A stretch of DNA of 64,000 nucleotides from Rhynchopus euleeides (Eukaryota > Euglenozoa > Diplonemea > Diplonemida > Diplonemidae): positions 558,001 through 622,000 of the forward strand of contig OY723267.1 in assembly GCA_963210315.1 (NCBI GenBank). The letters are read 5' to 3'. Position 1 is the stretch's first letter. Each line of letters begins with the position of its first letter. The notes beneath the pieces were generated by a model. The model saw only the letters and a program-made list of their open reading frames with translations. It ran no database searches and had not been told where the DNA came from. A program made the position numbers and the translations under genes. Shown here one piece after another: positions 43,413-52,503 of the stretch.

Positions 43413-43793
43413 TCAGGCTGCCCCCGACGACACGTTTGTATCCTGCACCTTGCCATACTTCGCCTCCACCTTGTATATGACGGAGAGCGCCCTCCTTCCG
43501 CATCGTTGCGACTTCCCTGACAGCGAACTTATCCATGTCAGGGAAGACATGGCGATGATTGCGTTGGCCACCTGGGTGCTGTGCTGGTGGAGCTCCTTGC
43601 TCAACACCGTTGCTAGGAGCCTTCTAATGGATCCCAGTGTCAGCACACTGCCCCCTTTTTTAACAGGGAAGGCCGTGCAAAAATCATGCACAATGTTCGT
43701 CGCCTCCGCAGCCTCGGGACTCTCTGCGCTCTTCTTCTTCTTAATCGACTTTGCCGCCGGCTTCGCTGCCGGCTTCGTTGTCGTCTTCCCCAT
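43413..43793 (-). CDS. E2 ORF1, small basic putative DNA-binding protein
   Basis: 126 aa from the ATG opening MGKTTTKPAAKPAAKSIKKKK, starting ~250 bp inside the E2 right end, as ORF1 of E1 starts ~285 bp inside its left end. The Lys/Ala-rich N-terminus is followed by a domain (IVHDFCTAFPVKKGGSVL...IRRLLATVL) that aligns with E1 ORF1. The open frame is intact. No known family is recognised. A role in binding this element's subterminal palindromes is inference. Confidence 0.65.
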   Translation of the reverse strand: MGKTTTKPAAKPAAKSIKKKKSAESPEAAEATNIVHDFCTAFPVKKGGSVLTLGSIRRLLATVLSKELHQHSTQVANAIIAMSSLTWISSLSGKSQRCGRRALSVIYKVEAKYGKVQDTNVSSGAA

Positions 43794-43914
43794 TTTTGTG
43801 AATCAGGTCTGCGAGCTGGGATGGGTGGAAACGTCCGTTTCGTTTGGTGTGGCTGTACTTCAGTGACGAGTGCCACATTGCATAGGTATCATGGGAAAAA
43901 TGAGTGAAAATAGG

Positions 43915-44044
43915 TGAAAAGACTCCCGCTAGGGGGAGTCAGACTCCCGCTAGCGGGAGTCTATACTCCCGCTAGCGGGAGTTGGACTCCCCCTAGTTGA
44001 GACTCCCGAAAAGGGTTACCCTACCCCCGCTGGAGTCCACCGTG
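43915..44044. repeat. E2 right terminal and subterminal palindromes
   Basis: Contains GACTCCCGCTAGGGGGAGTC, two ACTCCCGCTAGCGGGAGT palindromes, then CCGCTGGAGTCCACCGTG as the tip. Confidence 0.9.
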
Positions 44045-44078
44045 TATACATGTAAAATTTACAAGATCCCACCGTGTT

Positions 44079-45615
44079 CGCCATGTCTAACTGCAACGGC
44101 CTGCCACACAACCTGTGACCAAGGCTCCACTTTTTGTGTACCCTTCAGGGAGAAAGGCATTCAGAGAAGAAGATGAGACTCGGTGTTAGCTGTTCTGAAT
44201 GAATGCCGTATGATGTCAAAGAATCCCGGACCCCCCGAATGCACGCATATCCTTCAACCGGTTTTGAACAGCTGTGTCCCGACCACATCTTTAGCAGTGT
44301 CGAACGCATCAAGAACACATGGTCTTGATGCGATGGTCACTGACAGCCCACATTGTTCTTTCGTTCTGGGCATGGGCGTGGTGTCACTTTGCACGACACA
44401 CAACACGATTGCTCCACACACCCCCTCCCAAACCACCAATGCTGACATCCCGGACAACGCTGAGCTGGTGGCACTGCCGACAGAGAGGCGGCATCCCATC
44501 GTCAGGGTCTGTCAACAACGTTTCCCGCCACCACACAGAACGGATTGAGCGGTTTCCCCTATTTTGGAACTCTTTTGACTCCGTTGGAGTCGTGTGGGGT
44601 CTTCCCGGACGCCCCTGCAGGGGTATTGAAAGATTACACTGCAGAGGCTAGTGGTTTGCAGCGTGCTGCCCGAAGAAGAACACTAGGGCGGGTTGTTCCG
44701 AGGAAACAGAGATCCGGGTTGAATTTTGTGCGCACGGGCGGCAGTGGCGCGGCCCCGACGAAGGGGGCGCTGCCGTGAATCGGTGGTTACTGTGGCATTG
44801 TGGCAAATCACACTGCCCCCCCTGACACTCACATCACACATTGGCCACACCTCCAAATGGGCTAGGAAATAATGCACTGAGGGGAATGCGAACCCACCCA
44901 AATCACCCCCTCCATCTGGAGGGAGCACCACGTTGCTGTGATGGTGGGGAGGGGGAGGGGGGGCAAAACTACACCTTTATTTTATCTAAGCCCTACGCAA
45001 ACCACCCAGGATGCGCGTGGGGTCCCCATTTTGTGGGATGTTTCCGTTTCCTTGTGCTTTTTTTTGAAATATCCCCCCCCCCCCCCACCACCACAATGAG
45101 ACACCTATATCCTGTATCCGGGAAGTTCTTTAGGAATGTAGCGCCACCCCCTCGATCCCTACCCACCCCCCCTCGTTTAAAACAGACTTTGTCACACAGG
45201 ATCGCCGAGCAGGCGAGGTCCTGGGGGGTGGTGCGTGGGTCACCCAAATTCTCTTTTTGAGCTCTCTCCTTTCCCCTTCTCCCGCTCTCCCGTTGGGGTC
45301 GTGCAGCCACAGCCGAACGCCCCGTGAGGCATCATACGCACACAAGCCAAGCTCATAGAATTTCCGGGAGGAGAGACGTGGTGTAGGTCACACACTGAGC
45401 CCACAGCCCTCTGCTCTTCATGCGATCCCCCACCAACACATGAAAACATGTCTTTTGAAAGTGCCGGCAACCAACACCTTTCTTTCTTTTTTTTGGCAGA
45501 GTCAAGGTCCACCACCACCCACCAACACCCCCCTCCAGACAAGACACCTCACACCACCACCACTTTCCTCCCCGTTCTTCCGCTGCCCTACTCCCGCCAC
45601 CCCCCAACCAGCTCT
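44079..45615. other. Intergenic, no gene recognised
   Basis: About 1.5 kb with only short frames on either strand and no recognisable domain. C tracts (about 45070-45084) and GA/GT-rich patches occur. Confidence 0.5.
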
Positions 45616-48600
45616 TCAGGCACCCACAAGCTGAGCGAACAAAGCGGGATGCAGACCACGCCCCATGATCCCAGCACGCATTCGAGGGGCTTTGATGTTG
45701 GGCACCAGGTGGGGCGGCACGCTGCCTGGGGTCGCCTCTGTCACCAGGAAGACGAAGTGCAGCGCGGGCTGCGAGGCGGAAGGCCCAGTCACACTCATGG
45801 CACCTGCGAAGTCAGGGGCCTCTTGGTATGGATCGGGACCTGCTTTGCCCGACCGCTGCAGCCCGAGGCCCTCCAGCAGGGCGGCATCGCAGTACGACAG
45901 CTGCAGGTGTGGCGCCACTGCACAGTGGAGGCATGTCGTGAGGCAGCACACCTCGCAGGCGTAGGCAGACCGGGTCTGCGCCCGGCAGCAGCTGCAGACC
46001 TGCTTCCCCACCGGGGCCAGGGGGTGCCCTGCAAGGCACCTGGGGGCCAGGGGCTCGCTGCTCTCTGCCAGGCGTACCGCAGCCACGGCGTGCCGGCTGT
46101 CCAACGGGCAGCAGCCGCAGGAGGCGCAGCTGACACCCCCAGCACACCCCTCCGTGCAGACGCGCGCCTCACCCGACAGCGGGCCCCAGCAGGACCAGCA
46201 GGCGGCGCTGTCGGGGCGGGCATGCAGGACGTGCCGCCCGTCGGGCCCGGTGGGGATCTGGGCAGCCTTGGCGACGCGCGAGCAGCGCAGGCAGACCGCG
46301 ACCTGTGTATCGTCGCCTGCGGCGACCCACTCGCCGCAGTCGCAGCGGCGCATGCGGGGGTCCTCCAGATAGGCCTGCTGGACCTGCTCGCTGAGGGCGG
46401 GCAGCACCTCCGCAGGGGGGAGGGCCTGCTTGATCTCGTTGATGCGCAGCAGGGCCCTGCAGACGGGGCACCGCGTGCCGCTGCCGCTGCCGCGGAGCAC
46501 GCATGCGGGGTGCACGGCATGCCCGCAGGAGAGTGCGATGCGCGCGTCCTCCCCCGGGCAGCACCGCGCGGGGGGCGCGTGGTCTGGCGCCTGCGTGTCG
46601 GGCCCGCTGCGGAACACAAGGTCTGCGTTGCCGAGGCACAGCTGGCGTGACATCTGCTCGATGGAGCCGGGGGGGCCCACCAGGGTCAGCTCGTCGAGGT
46701 TGACGGATGCGCTGGTGACGCCGGTCGACGCCTTCATCAGGCCCTGGAGGAAGCCGTGGTTGTCGAGGAGGGCATCGCGCAGCTGCGGCCCCAGCTGGTA
46801 GACCGCGACGTTCGTCGCCCCGAACCCTCGGAGCTCGCGCCGCAGCAGCGCATCCGCAGCGAGCACCTTGGCAGGGGTGCCCCCGAGGGTGCCGCCCTCG
46901 ACGTCGAACTGCGCGCCGGAGATCGCCTCGACACGTTCCTTCATGGCCCAGAGGGTGCCCTGCTGCTGCTGCTGTTGGCTGCAGATGCCGCTCGTCTCCA
47001 CGCGGAGGTCCTGCAGCTGCCGCTGCAGCTCTGACACGGCGCCCGTCAGCGAGGCATGCCACTCGCGCTGCAGCCCATCGAGGCGCTGCAGCAGTGCGTC
47101 GATGGCGGTGGCCGGGCTGGCGATCTCCTGCATGTTGTGCTCGATGCCCGAGCGGCACACCAGACGCACGATGCGGGGCAGCACCCCTGTGCGGAGGTCC
47201 ACCTGCATGCGCCAGTCCTGCCCCGCACACACGGAGAGCTCCCCGCCAGCAGGGTCGTAGTGGATGGACCGCACCTCCGAGCGCTCCTTGCCGATCGGGG
47301 TGTAGAAGAGGCTTGTGCCCAGCAGGGCAAGCTGGTTGGTGTCCCCATCGGTGTCGGTGAACACCACCTCCGACTCCTTCGAGACAGGCTCCACGCTCTG
47401 CGACTCGCATTCCGACTTCAGCCCCGCGAGCTGTGCGGCGAGCTCGCTGCAGGATGCGGTGTTGCCCGCAGCGATGGTGGAGAGCACGTCGATCGCCCGC
47501 TGCGCGGTGGCCGCGCTGTGCACCACCTCGAACACCTCGTTGGAGAGGAAGGTGTCGCAGAGGCTGTGCCACTTCAGCTGCACCAACCGCCTCGCGAGGT
47601 CCAGCAGCCGGGTGTGTATCGACGCCTCAGAGGAAGGGGGCACATCCTGCGCCACCAGCTGCGACGTGTTGGGGCACACCAGCTGCTGGCTGTGCCGCCC
47701 CGAGGAGAACTCAGCCACAACACACGTCGGGCGGCCCGTGTTGGCAGCACCCTCGAAGACAGACGTGATCCACCGCACCACCGACTTACCAAACTGGATC
47801 ATCGCACCCTCATCCTGCAGCGCGATCTGCACGCCCCCCACGCCGTACACACGCTGCTTCGGCAACGCCTCGATGTCACTGGAGAACACAGTCATCCCTT
47901 TATGCGACGGGAAATCCACCCTCACCATATTCTCCTCCGAACCAACAACAACACCCTTGTCGTCGGGCCCCACGCTGGACCAACGGTACCTCGCCTTGAG
48001 GGAGGCAGGCTTGATCCGGATGCTGTCCCCAGAGTGGATCCGCGTGCTCTCCTGCCTCAGTGTGACGGACGATGTGGGGCAGAGCCCCAGCATGAGGAAT
48101 GCCGGGTCCCAGCCGGGCGCCGCAGCGACGGCGCTGCTGACGGAGTTCTGCACCGCAACCGAGAAGTCGTCGAGGCTCGCAAACATGATCATCCCCTCAC
48201 GCATGTAATCCTCTTCGCGCCTCTTCAGGCGCGACAGCTTGTTGCGCAGATCCTTATCCTCCGACTTGCGCTTCGTGCCGGTGAAGCTCTGCATCTGCCG
48301 CACAGCCTCCCTCAGGCCACAGTGGAGGGGCACCTCCTGGCGTGTCTCCGTGAGCCGCCTCGCAGCAGCAGCCTTTGCATTGCCGAGCAGCTCCTTCTGC
48401 AGGTTGACGTGGTATTGCTGCAGCAGAGCCGACACCATCTTCTGCGCCGACCCCAGCTGCCCCGAGGTGCCCGTCAGGATGACGGAGCTCTCCAACACAT
48501 CGACCCGGGCGACCTGGGTGCATTGCCGGATGTCACGCTGCGCGCCCTGCACCACGCGCCCCAGACCCTTCGGGAGGAAGAGGGTAGCTCTCTCATAGGC

Positions 48601-50334
48601 GCACTGTGCGACAACAGCATCCCTCGCCTTGGCGCTGTGTGAGGGGGATCCGAATATCGCAATCCTGACACCCGGCTGCGACTCCCGGAGTCGCCTGTCC
48701 AGCTCCCGCAGGTCGAGGCGGCGCAGCGCGCCCGCCTCCACGCTGTGCGACATCCCCTCGTCATCCCCGCCGGATTTCACACGCACCCCGCAGAGGCTGC
48801 CCGAAACGGACACTACCTCCCCCGCCTCCCCGAGGGAGAGCCCGTCCGATTCGGAGACAGTCTTCACCATGTCGCCGGGGCGGATGTCCTCCACCATCAC
48901 CTCGGTGCGGCGGAGGGGGGATGTGATGGCGGTGTTGAGGCAGGTCGCGCGGGACTGCAGGAGATCCACCTTGAAGACGGACCCGGAGAACCTCGCGAGG
49001 GGTGTCACCACCGCGCGGTCCAACCCACGCCGGAGGTGGGCGTCTATCGCGTGGCAGTCGGAGGGGTGCAGCGCCTGCCAGGCACCCCCTTCGAAAACCT
49101 CCCATTGGTGCGCCGCCTGCGCTCTGGCGGGAATCCCCATGGAAGTGGCGATGCCACACGACGTGGCTTCCCCGATACCCACCACATTGACACAGGAGGG
49201 CACCCGGGGGACGCTGAGGAACACTGCAGACCGGCACCACGATACAGCATAGGCAGAACCCAACCCGCAGGCACAGAAAAGGCACACCCCTCCAACCACC
49301 TTGTGGAAGAGCGCCGTGTCGGGGTATCTCGCTCTGATGGCAGAGGCGAGGAGGGGGATGTCTGGCTCGGAGATGGTGTCCTCCGGGAGGGAGAAGAAGG
49401 CGAGTTTCGTGAGTGCGACGCAGGTTGCGGCGGAGGCGAGGAGCGGCTTGTCGGAGGAGAGGGTGAGGGGGACCGGCTGGCAGTGGCTGGCTGCGCCGCC
49501 GCAGCAGTCGGTGGAGACGGGCGGTGTTGCGAGGGAGGCGAGGGCCGGGGGGACCAGCGCGTTGCTCTCGCACCCGCGGAGCCTCAGGGAGTAGAGGCAC
49601 CGCGCCCAGTTCCCTTCGTGCGGCGTGCGGTGCACCGCCCCAAAGGGGGAACCCCCCCTCCCCGACACCGGGAGAGACCCCGTGAGGTCGCGGAACTGCG
49701 AGACATCCCCTGCGGTGCCACAGCCCTCGAAGTGTTGTATGACGCTCCTGTCGATCACAATCCGGCTGTCCGACACATCAGATGAGGCGATGTGCCTGCA
49801 TCCGGTGTAGGCGCATCGCCCACCCTTCTCGGAGCTTCTGCAGAGCACGCAGGGGGGAGTGGGTGGTTCGTCTTCGGAGGATGCGCAGCTGGTGTTGTCG
49901 CAGCCGCCGTCACCCCTGGCTCGTTTCCGAGGGGGTGAGTCGCCGCGGGTGTCGTCGTGTGTTGTGGCGGTGGCGGGTGGCGGCGGCGGCGGCGGGGCTG
50001 CGAAGGTGTAGCTCACCTTGGGGCACCCGAGGGAGGCGCACTGATCCCGCAGCCACTGCTCGACCTGGGGGGTGAAGTGGCGCACCGCGGGGGGCAGCTG
50101 CCAAGGCTGCCCCTGCTGGTGCGGAGGCGGGGCTGCGGACGACGCCTGCTCCGACTCCTCCCCCTCATCCTGGCTTGCAGCCGACTCGCTCCCCGACGAG
50201 GCGGCGGGGTGCCCGGCGTCGGAGGGGGCGTGGGTCGGTGTCGGGAATGGCGGCGGCGGGGCAGGGCCCGGGACAGGGCTCTCTGGAGAAAGAACCGAGA
50301 GGTCGTCCTCTGCAGCAGACCAGTACTTCCACAT
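45616..50334 (-). CDS. Giant WWE / KH-like / RING-finger protein
   Basis: Single exon, 1572 aa from the ATG opening MWKYWSAAEDDLS; longer in-frame sequence upstream is low-complexity and follows a good splice acceptor (50370), so I start here. Pro/Ser-rich, disordered N-terminus; Cys-rich patch (~165-180); WWE-type domain near 407 (HQWEVFEGGAWQALHP); KH-like region near 585 (LFLPKGLGRVVQGAQRDIRQ, lacking a good GxxG loop); SH3/MIB-like barrel near 771 (DSIRIKPASLKARYRW); a beta module shared with the PSP1 protein near 980; a second KH-like region (~1190-1240); RING finger near 1258 (CGHAVHPACV...CPVCRALL); further Cys-rich pairs to the end. WWE plus RING suggests a ubiquitin ligase recognising ADP-ribosylated or RNA-bound targets (inference). 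Confidence 0.8.
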   Translation of the reverse strand: MWKYWSAAEDDLSVLSPESPVPGPAPPPPFPTPTHAPSDAGHPAASSGSESAASQDEGEESEQASSAAPPPHQQGQPWQLPPAVRHFTPQVEQWLRDQCASLGCPKVSYTFAAPPPPPPPATATTHDDTRGDSPPRKRARGDGGCDNTSCASSEDEPPTPPCVLCRSSEKGGRCAYTGCRHIASSDVSDSRIVIDRSVIQHFEGCGTAGDVSQFRDLTGSLPVSGRGGSPFGAVHRTPHEGNWARCLYSLRLRGCESNALVPPALASLATPPVSTDCCGGAASHCQPVPLTLSSDKPLLASAATCVALTKLAFFSLPEDTISEPDIPLLASAIRARYPDTALFHKVVGGVCLFCACGLGSAYAVSWCRSAVFLSVPRVPSCVNVVGIGEATSCGIATSMGIPARAQAAHQWEVFEGGAWQALHPSDCHAIDAHLRRGLDRAVVTPLARFSGSVFKVDLLQSRATCLNTAITSPLRRTEVMVEDIRPGDMVKTVSESDGLSLGEAGEVVSVSGSLCGVRVKSGGDDEGMSHSVEAGALRRLDLRELDRRLRESQPGVRIAIFGSPSHSAKARDAVVAQCAYERATLFLPKGLGRVVQGAQRDIRQCTQVARVDVLESSVILTGTSGQLGSAQKMVSALLQQYHVNLQKELLGNAKAAAARRLTETRQEVPLHCGLREAVRQMQSFTGTKRKSEDKDLRNKLSRLKRREEDYMREGMIMFASLDDFSVAVQNSVSSAVAAAPGWDPAFLMLGLCPTSSVTLRQESTRIHSGDSIRIKPASLKARYRWSSVGPDDKGVVVGSEENMVRVDFPSHKGMTVFSSDIEALPKQRVYGVGGVQIALQDEGAMIQFGKSVVRWITSVFEGAANTGRPTCVVAEFSSGRHSQQLVCPNTSQLVAQDVPPSSEASIHTRLLDLARRLVQLKWHSLCDTFLSNEVFEVVHSAATAQRAIDVLSTIAAGNTASCSELAAQLAGLKSECESQSVEPVSKESEVVFTDTDGDTNQLALLGTSLFYTPIGKERSEVRSIHYDPAGGELSVCAGQDWRMQVDLRTGVLPRIVRLVCRSGIEHNMQEIASPATAIDALLQRLDGLQREWHASLTGAVSELQRQLQDLRVETSGICSQQQQQQGTLWAMKERVEAISGAQFDVEGGTLGGTPAKVLAADALLRRELRGFGATNVAVYQLGPQLRDALLDNHGFLQGLMKASTGVTSASVNLDELTLVGPPGSIEQMSRQLCLGNADLVFRSGPDTQAPDHAPPARCCPGEDARIALSCGHAVHPACVLRGSGSGTRCPVCRALLRINEIKQALPPAEVLPALSEQVQQAYLEDPRMRRCDCGEWVAAGDDTQVAVCLRCSRVAKAAQIPTGPDGRHVLHARPDSAACWSCWGPLSGEARVCTEGCAGGVSCASCGCCPLDSRHAVAAVRLAESSEPLAPRCLAGHPLAPVGKQVCSCCRAQTRSAYACEVCCLTTCLHCAVAPHLQLSYCDAALLEGLGLQRSGKAGPDPYQEAPDFAGAMSVTGPSASQPALHFVFLVTEATPGSVPPHLVPNIKAPRMRAGIMGRGLHPALFAQLVGA

Positions 50335-51065
50335 CAGGGGGTGGGGGATGGGGTCTTCCCAGAGTGCCCCTGCAGCAGGAGGTGTTAGTGGTGTGAACAG
50401 TGGGAAGAGGGGGAGGAGGAGGAGAGGGAGGTGACATAGAGAGAGAGTGACACATTTGCCTTTGGGTGTGATGCAGATGTAGAAGAGGGGGGGGGAAGGG
50501 GGGGGGAGCTTCGATAAGACCGGATGCAGCAGATGTCCACACCGGGCAGCGCGTTTTTTCCCTTGCCCCCACCCCTCCCCGCTCCCCATCCCTGTTTCCC
50601 CCCCCGCGTCCGTTTCTTTTCCTCGCCTTTGCAAAAAATATTCTCACCCGCCCCCCTCTTTGGGCATTTGGCAGACCCGCATTGCTGCCTGCTTTGCTGC
50701 CGCGTTGACAATTCCTCCAACTCCCTCTCTCACATCCAATGGTCATGGCTTCCCTGCACCAGCTCACTTTCCCTCTTTTCCTGGGTGAGGATATGATGAA
50801 AAGAAAGTGAAAAGAAGTCACACTATCCGTGCACAACACAGAGATATCTCTACATATATCTTTCTCTCTCCTCCACGCGCATCTTGAGAAAACGGGGCGA
50901 GGTCGCATTCATTGCACCCACCACCACTCCAGAAATTCTAGCCAGCTTGCCGGGGAGGGGAGGGGCAGGGAAGGAAGAGCCTGAGGGGCCACAACAACAG
51001 GAGGGGTGGTGACGCATTCGGGCAAACGTCGAACGTCGAACGCTGCCCGCCGCATCTGGCCCACC
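50335..51065. other. Intergenic / 5' flank of RING gene
   Basis: 731 bp with no gene supported. Contains a strong 3' splice-site signature at 50370-50390 on the minus strand and G runs near 50487-50508. Confidence 0.5.
50370..50390 (-). promoter_or_regulatory. Putative 3' splice acceptor upstream of RING gene
   Basis: On the minus strand ACTAAC (complement of 50384-50389) is followed by CCTCCTGCTGCAG, cutting after 50370, 36 nt before the ATG. ACTAAC is a textbook branch-point motif and also occurs in the transporter's third intron. It could serve a 5'UTR intron or a trans-spliced leader. Confidence 0.55.
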
Positions 51066-52130
51066 TTATCTCAGGCGGTAGTCTTGCTGGATGGTCGTCG
51101 TCGCCTTCTTGCCGACGTGTGTCGCCTTGAGGAAGATGTCGAGATCACGGTGGTTGCCAGCGTTCGGTGCAGCGCGGATGCTCCCGCTGATGCGGTCACC
51201 CTTGGCGCAGGTGAAGGGGTCCTTCAGGTAGAGCACAGTCTGCTTCCAGTGAGTCGTCTTCTGCTCGGGGGAGGTTGTCATCACGATGGGGTTGTGCCCG
51301 TCGAACAGGACGTCGAAGTAGACAACAAGCGCGTGGATCTTCTCCCGCTTCACCAGCTGGATGGAGAAGGTGCTGTTGAAGGAGAGGTCCTCAACCTTCG
51401 TCGTCTTCAGGTCGAGATCGAGGATGCGGTCGTGCGTCGTCACGACCTGCTTGGGCTCCACAACATCGACAAGCGGCTCGAGGAGTGCAGTCTGCTTCAC
51501 GCTGTTGAAAGAGAAACCGTAGACGTTGTCCCAGAAGTCAATTTTTTCCTGGCGGTATGCCCGGTCCTCGATACCGCAGATGTACATCGAGCTGTGGCTC
51601 GGCAGGAGAATCCCATCAGGCTGCAGGAAGCGGTCGCGCGCCCACAGAACAGTGTTGAGCATCGATTCGTACAGCAGGAAGTACCCCATCCACTCGGAGA
51701 CGATGATGTCCACCTTCTCGATCCCCTCCGGCAGGGTGAGCTCCTCCATCTTCCCGCGCATCAGCACGATGGTGTCCTCAAACCCGTTGTCCTTCACGAT
51801 CTGCTGGGCCTGCTCGATGATGCTGGAGCAGTCCACACCGATCACCTTCCGCGCCCCCGCAGCCGCAGCAAACATACACAGGATACCCGTGCCGCACCCG
51901 ACGTCCAGCACCACCTTGCCCTTGAAGAGGTGCTTGTTGCTGTAGATGGCGTTCCGATAGCTGTTGGTGCGGACCCGGTCCTTCAGCATCTCCTCATGGA
52001 TCCCGTAGTGGCTGTAGGAGTCGAAGTAGTAGTCGGGCACGCCGTTCTCCAGGGGGAAGGGGTTGGCGCTGCCATCACCCGGAACAGGACCAGCCTCGGA
52101 GGGCCCTGTTGCTGCCTGCGGATCGCCCAT
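51066..52130 (-). CDS. PRMT1: Protein arginine N-methyltransferase 1
   Basis: Single exon, 354 aa from the ATG opening MGDPQAATGPSEAG, matching the family length. Type I arginine methyltransferase that puts asymmetric dimethyl marks on RGG proteins and histone H4 using S-adenosylmethionine. Seen: YYFDSYSHYGIHEEML near the start; motif I VVLDVGCGTGILCMFAAAAG; the double-E loop SEWMGYFLLYESML with both catalytic Glu; the THW loop (KTTHWKQTV); C-terminal beta barrel to YRLR. Upstream in-frame sequence is not conserved and includes a pyrimidine-rich acceptor at 52196, so I start at this ATG. High confidence of family; no frame damage. Confidence 0.97.
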   Translation of the reverse strand: MGDPQAATGPSEAGPVPGDGSANPFPLENGVPDYYFDSYSHYGIHEEMLKDRVRTNSYRNAIYSNKHLFKGKVVLDVGCGTGILCMFAAAAGARKVIGVDCSSIIEQAQQIVKDNGFEDTIVLMRGKMEELTLPEGIEKVDIIVSEWMGYFLLYESMLNTVLWARDRFLQPDGILLPSHSSMYICGIEDRAYRQEKIDFWDNVYGFSFNSVKQTALLEPLVDVVEPKQVVTTHDRILDLDLKTTKVEDLSFNSTFSIQLVKREKIHALVVYFDVLFDGHNPIVMTTSPEQKTTHWKQTVLYLKDPFTCAKGDRISGSIRAAPNAGNHRDLDIFLKATHVGKKATTTIQQDYRLR

Positions 52131-52195
52131 GCTTGCCGCTTGGGTCACACCGGCCCGGTGCCCGTGGCCTTGCACGCCTCTTAGCGTGAGGGCAC

Positions 52196-52225
52196 CTGCA
52201 GAGGAGGAGATGTGCTGAGGGAGTA
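52196..52225 (-). promoter_or_regulatory. Putative 3' splice acceptor upstream of PRMT1
   Basis: On the minus strand ACATCTCCTCCTCTGCAG ends at 52196, 66 nt before the PRMT1 ATG. It is a pyrimidine tract with CAG and no coding frame upstream, so it fits a 5'UTR intron or a trans-splicing site. Confidence 0.5.
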
Positions 52226-52503
52226 AGACACGTGTAACCCCCACAGAGTGCAGAGCAGAGAGGGAGGGGTGCGGGTATCTCCGTTCCGGGGATATAAGAC
52301 AAAACAAGTTCTCTTCGCAACGCTACGCTACTGCGTCCAAGAGGGCGTGGGGCTGTGGGGGCGGGGGGGCATTGCACTCTGCTGGTTTTCTTTTCTTCCG
52401 CTTCTGTTCTTCAGAAGAACAAGCCAACCCACAAATAAATACCCCCCCCCGGCTCACCCATCGCCCCTCCCCCACCCCGCTTCCCATTTATTCATCGAGT
52501 TTT

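Larger units (their letters stand above)
40814..44044 (-). mobile_element. DNA transposon E2 (CACGG-ended), 3231 bp, inserted in E3
   Basis: A perfect 18-bp inverted repeat, CACGGTGGACTCCAGCGG at 40814-40831 and its complement at 44027-44044, is flanked by TA on each side (40812-40813, 44045-44046). The insertion splits E3 32 bp from E3's right end. Subterminal palindromes ACTCCCGCTAGCGGGAGT occur at both ends. On the minus strand it encodes ORF1 (43793-43413) and a truncated, interrupted ORF2 (43147-41129), both homologous to E1 proteins in the same order. An hAT-like element sits inside ORF2, and an extra copy of the right end lies at 43165-43263 where ORF2's catalytic N-terminal part should be. 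Confidence 0.87.
39131..44076. mobile_element. CACGG-ended element E3 (non-autonomous), host of a nested stack
   Basis: A perfect 30-bp inverted repeat bounds this region, CACGGTGGGATCTTGTAAAT... from 39131 and its complement ending at 44076, with TT on both sides (39129-39130, 44077-44078). Once the inserted E2 (plus one TA) is removed it is about 1.7 kb. It has no gene of its own: its body is ACATGT/CATGCAAG palindromic words and three 345-bp inverted-repeat elements. The CACGGTGG start is shared with E2 and nearly with E1, so it may be mobilised by the same kind of transposase. Confidence 0.85.

Noticed and set aside
50335..50634. 100-residue N-terminal extension of the RING protein
   Set aside because: It is low-complexity Pro/Leu-rich sequence interrupted by a strong splice-acceptor signature with ACTAAC.
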